8,903 nt of DNA from assembly GCA_947476515.1 (NCBI GenBank), contig CANJQZ010000066.1, forward strand, positions 1 to 8,903, given 5' to 3'. The notes beneath the pieces are model-generated. The model had not been told where the DNA came from. It did no database searches and worked only from the letters and a program-made list of their open reading frames with translations. Position 1 is the first letter of the stretch; every line of letters starts with the position of its first letter. The DNA is from Flavobacteriales bacterium. GTDB lineage: Bacteria > Bacteroidota > Bacteroidia > Flavobacteriales_D > Crocinitomicaceae. Below, piece by piece: positions 7,989 through 8,903 of this stretch. Made by a program: the position numbers and the translations under genes.

Positions 7989-8030
7989 CCAATCAAACGA
8001 GTTGAATAGTTTTAAAATAACTGTAATAAC

Positions 8031-8435
8031 ATGAAGAAATTTTTACTCCTTGCCTTAATAGGCATTTGTACATTAGCCAACTTTAGCTACGGTCAAAAAC
8101 AAAAAATAGATGATAAAATCTTGTTAAATTCCTACTCAAAAGCGGAGTTGAATGCGATTAAACAAACTCCACTGGAATACGAAATTCTAGCTTATGCATT
8201 AAGTAATGGCACTTATATTATCGATCAACCCAAAGATAAAGATGTAAGTATGTTTCCTGAATTGAGACTGGAACTTCCTGTTGATGCAAATACAAAATTA
8301 TTATTTACCGATTTTGGAATTAAAATTACAGACAGATCTCAATATTTTCGTATAGTAGGTCAAAACAAACTTTTAATAGTTAAGTCATCAAATACATTGA
8401 AATTAGAATTATCAAAATCTTCCTCTCATGAATAA
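8031..8435 (+). CDS. Small secreted protein of unknown function
   Basis: This 134-residue protein starts with a clear signal peptide (MKKFLLLALIGICTLANFSYG, cleavage probably before Q22). The mature part of about 113 residues begins with a lysine/aspartate-rich segment, then YSKAELNAIKQTPLEYEILAYALSNG, which looks helical, then a likely beta-rich half (FPELRLELP, KLLFTDFGIKITDRSQYFRIVG, NKLLIVKSSNTLKLEL). There are no cysteines in the mature part, no lipobox and no sorting domain. I do not recognise a named family. The end overlaps the start of the next gene by 8 nt (ATGAATAA), so the two are very probably co-translated. That pairing suggests a role beside the secreted CUB protein, perhaps in the periplasm or at the surface; this is inference. 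Confidence 0.82.
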   Translation: MKKFLLLALIGICTLANFSYGQKQKIDDKILLNSYSKAELNAIKQTPLEYEILAYALSNGTYIIDQPKDKDVSMFPELRLELPVDANTKLLFTDFGIKITDRSQYFRIVGQNKLLIVKSSNTLKLELSKSSSHE

Positions 8436-8903
8436 ATTAGTACTTTTCTTTTTTTCCATTTGTATAAGTGCAATTGGATTTTCTCAGTTAACGCTTACAG
8501 GTCCAGATTATCCGCAACTTGCTCCCCTAAATTGCTCTGGAATTGTGCCGCCAGCGGGTGGTACTAACTTTACAGATGGGGTTGGTAATTATCTTCCTAA
8601 CATGAATGAAATCGTTGTATTTTGTCCAGATTTGACACAAGGTTCTAAAGTGTCAATTGCGTTTGCGACGAATATCGGATTCACCTTTAACATTCATCCG
8701 ACAGATACTTTATACATCTATGATGGTCCGTCAATTACCTCTCCTTTAATTGGTGCATACAATTCTGTTACCAATCCAAATGGAATGTTTGTTCAAGCGT
8801 CTTTTCAAAACAACCCCACCGGATGTTTAACGGTTAGATTCAAATCGAATGGAGCTAATGAAGGAACTGGATGGGATGCCAATGTAGCATGTGGAAATCC
8901 ACA
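8428..8903 (+). CDS. Secreted CUB-domain protein, 5' part only (runs off the right edge)
   Basis: The ATG at 8428 opens a frame that continues without a stop to the window end (158 codons seen). Residues 1-19 are a signal peptide (MNKLVLFFFSICISAIGFS, then Q20). The following segment resembles a CUB domain: cysteines at 36, 66, 133 and 155, the strand DTLYIYDGPS (93-102), then GCLTVRFKSN (132-141) and GTGWDANVACGNP (146-158), the usual closing GW-x-A-x-x-x-C pattern. In Flavobacteriales such domains commonly open very long surface or secreted proteins that end with a type IX secretion or gliding-associated sorting domain; that end would lie outside the window, so this is inference. The gene overlaps the preceding small secreted protein by 8 nt and needs no separate promoter. 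Confidence 0.8.
   Translation, partial: MNKLVLFFFSICISAIGFSQLTLTGPDYPQLAPLNCSGIVPPAGGTNFTDGVGNYLPNMNEIVVFCPDLTQGSKVSIAFATNIGFTFNIHPTDTLYIYDGPSITSPLIGAYNSVTNPNGMFVQASFQNNPTGCLTVRFKSNGANEGTGWDANVACGNP

Noticed and set aside
1..8903. Search by eye for CRISPR arrays, insertion-sequence ends, tRNA genes, toxin-antitoxin pairs or defence genes.
   Set aside because: No regularly spaced repeats, transposase motifs, tRNA-like cloverleaf or defence-type genes were seen. Gene content is mainly conserved chromosomal families.

Overview
The window looks like chromosomal DNA from a member of the Bacteroidota, most likely the order Flavobacteriales. The evidence is low G+C content, A-rich leaders without clear Shine-Dalgarno sites, promoter elements of the TTG / TAnnTTTG type used by this phylum, and gene families typical of it (DUF3108, a large secreted CUB-type protein, a split transketolase). 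Most of it is housekeeping or conserved sequence. I see no mobile element, CRISPR array, tRNA or rRNA.

Layout from left to right. A secreted DUF3108 protein (99-890, +) converges on queA (961-2010 or 2019, -), with a bidirectional terminator hairpin between them. queA has a good Bacteroidota promoter and diverges from a small three-helix membrane protein (2214-2477, +). After a 158-bp gap holding two TGTACA-centred palindromes comes a 671-residue thioredoxin-like DUF255/YyaL family protein (2636-4651, +). Its stop codon directly abuts the stop codon of a minus-strand operon. That operon reads, in transcription order, transketolase N-terminal subunit (7804-6962), a secreted von Willebrand A (VWA) protein (6962-5610), and transketolase C-terminal subunit (5605-4652). 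Beyond a 226-bp divergent gap lies a plus-strand pair: a small secreted protein (8031-8435) overlapping the start of a secreted CUB-domain protein (8428 to beyond the right edge).

How the genes fit together. The two transketolase halves supply the two ThDP-binding domains of one enzyme and should assemble into one complex. The VWA gene sits between them with a TAATG stop/start overlap on one side and a 4-bp gap on the other, so all three are almost certainly on one message, although the VWA protein has a signal peptide and the enzyme is cytoplasmic. This is the oddest arrangement in the window and the best candidate for follow-up. The VWA protein also carries what looks like three tandem beta-rich modules after an intact metal site (MIDAS). 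The right-hand pair looks like the start of a secreted or surface-protein operon.

I found no clear new biological system. The findings are modest and mostly concern gene organisation and candidate regulatory sites.
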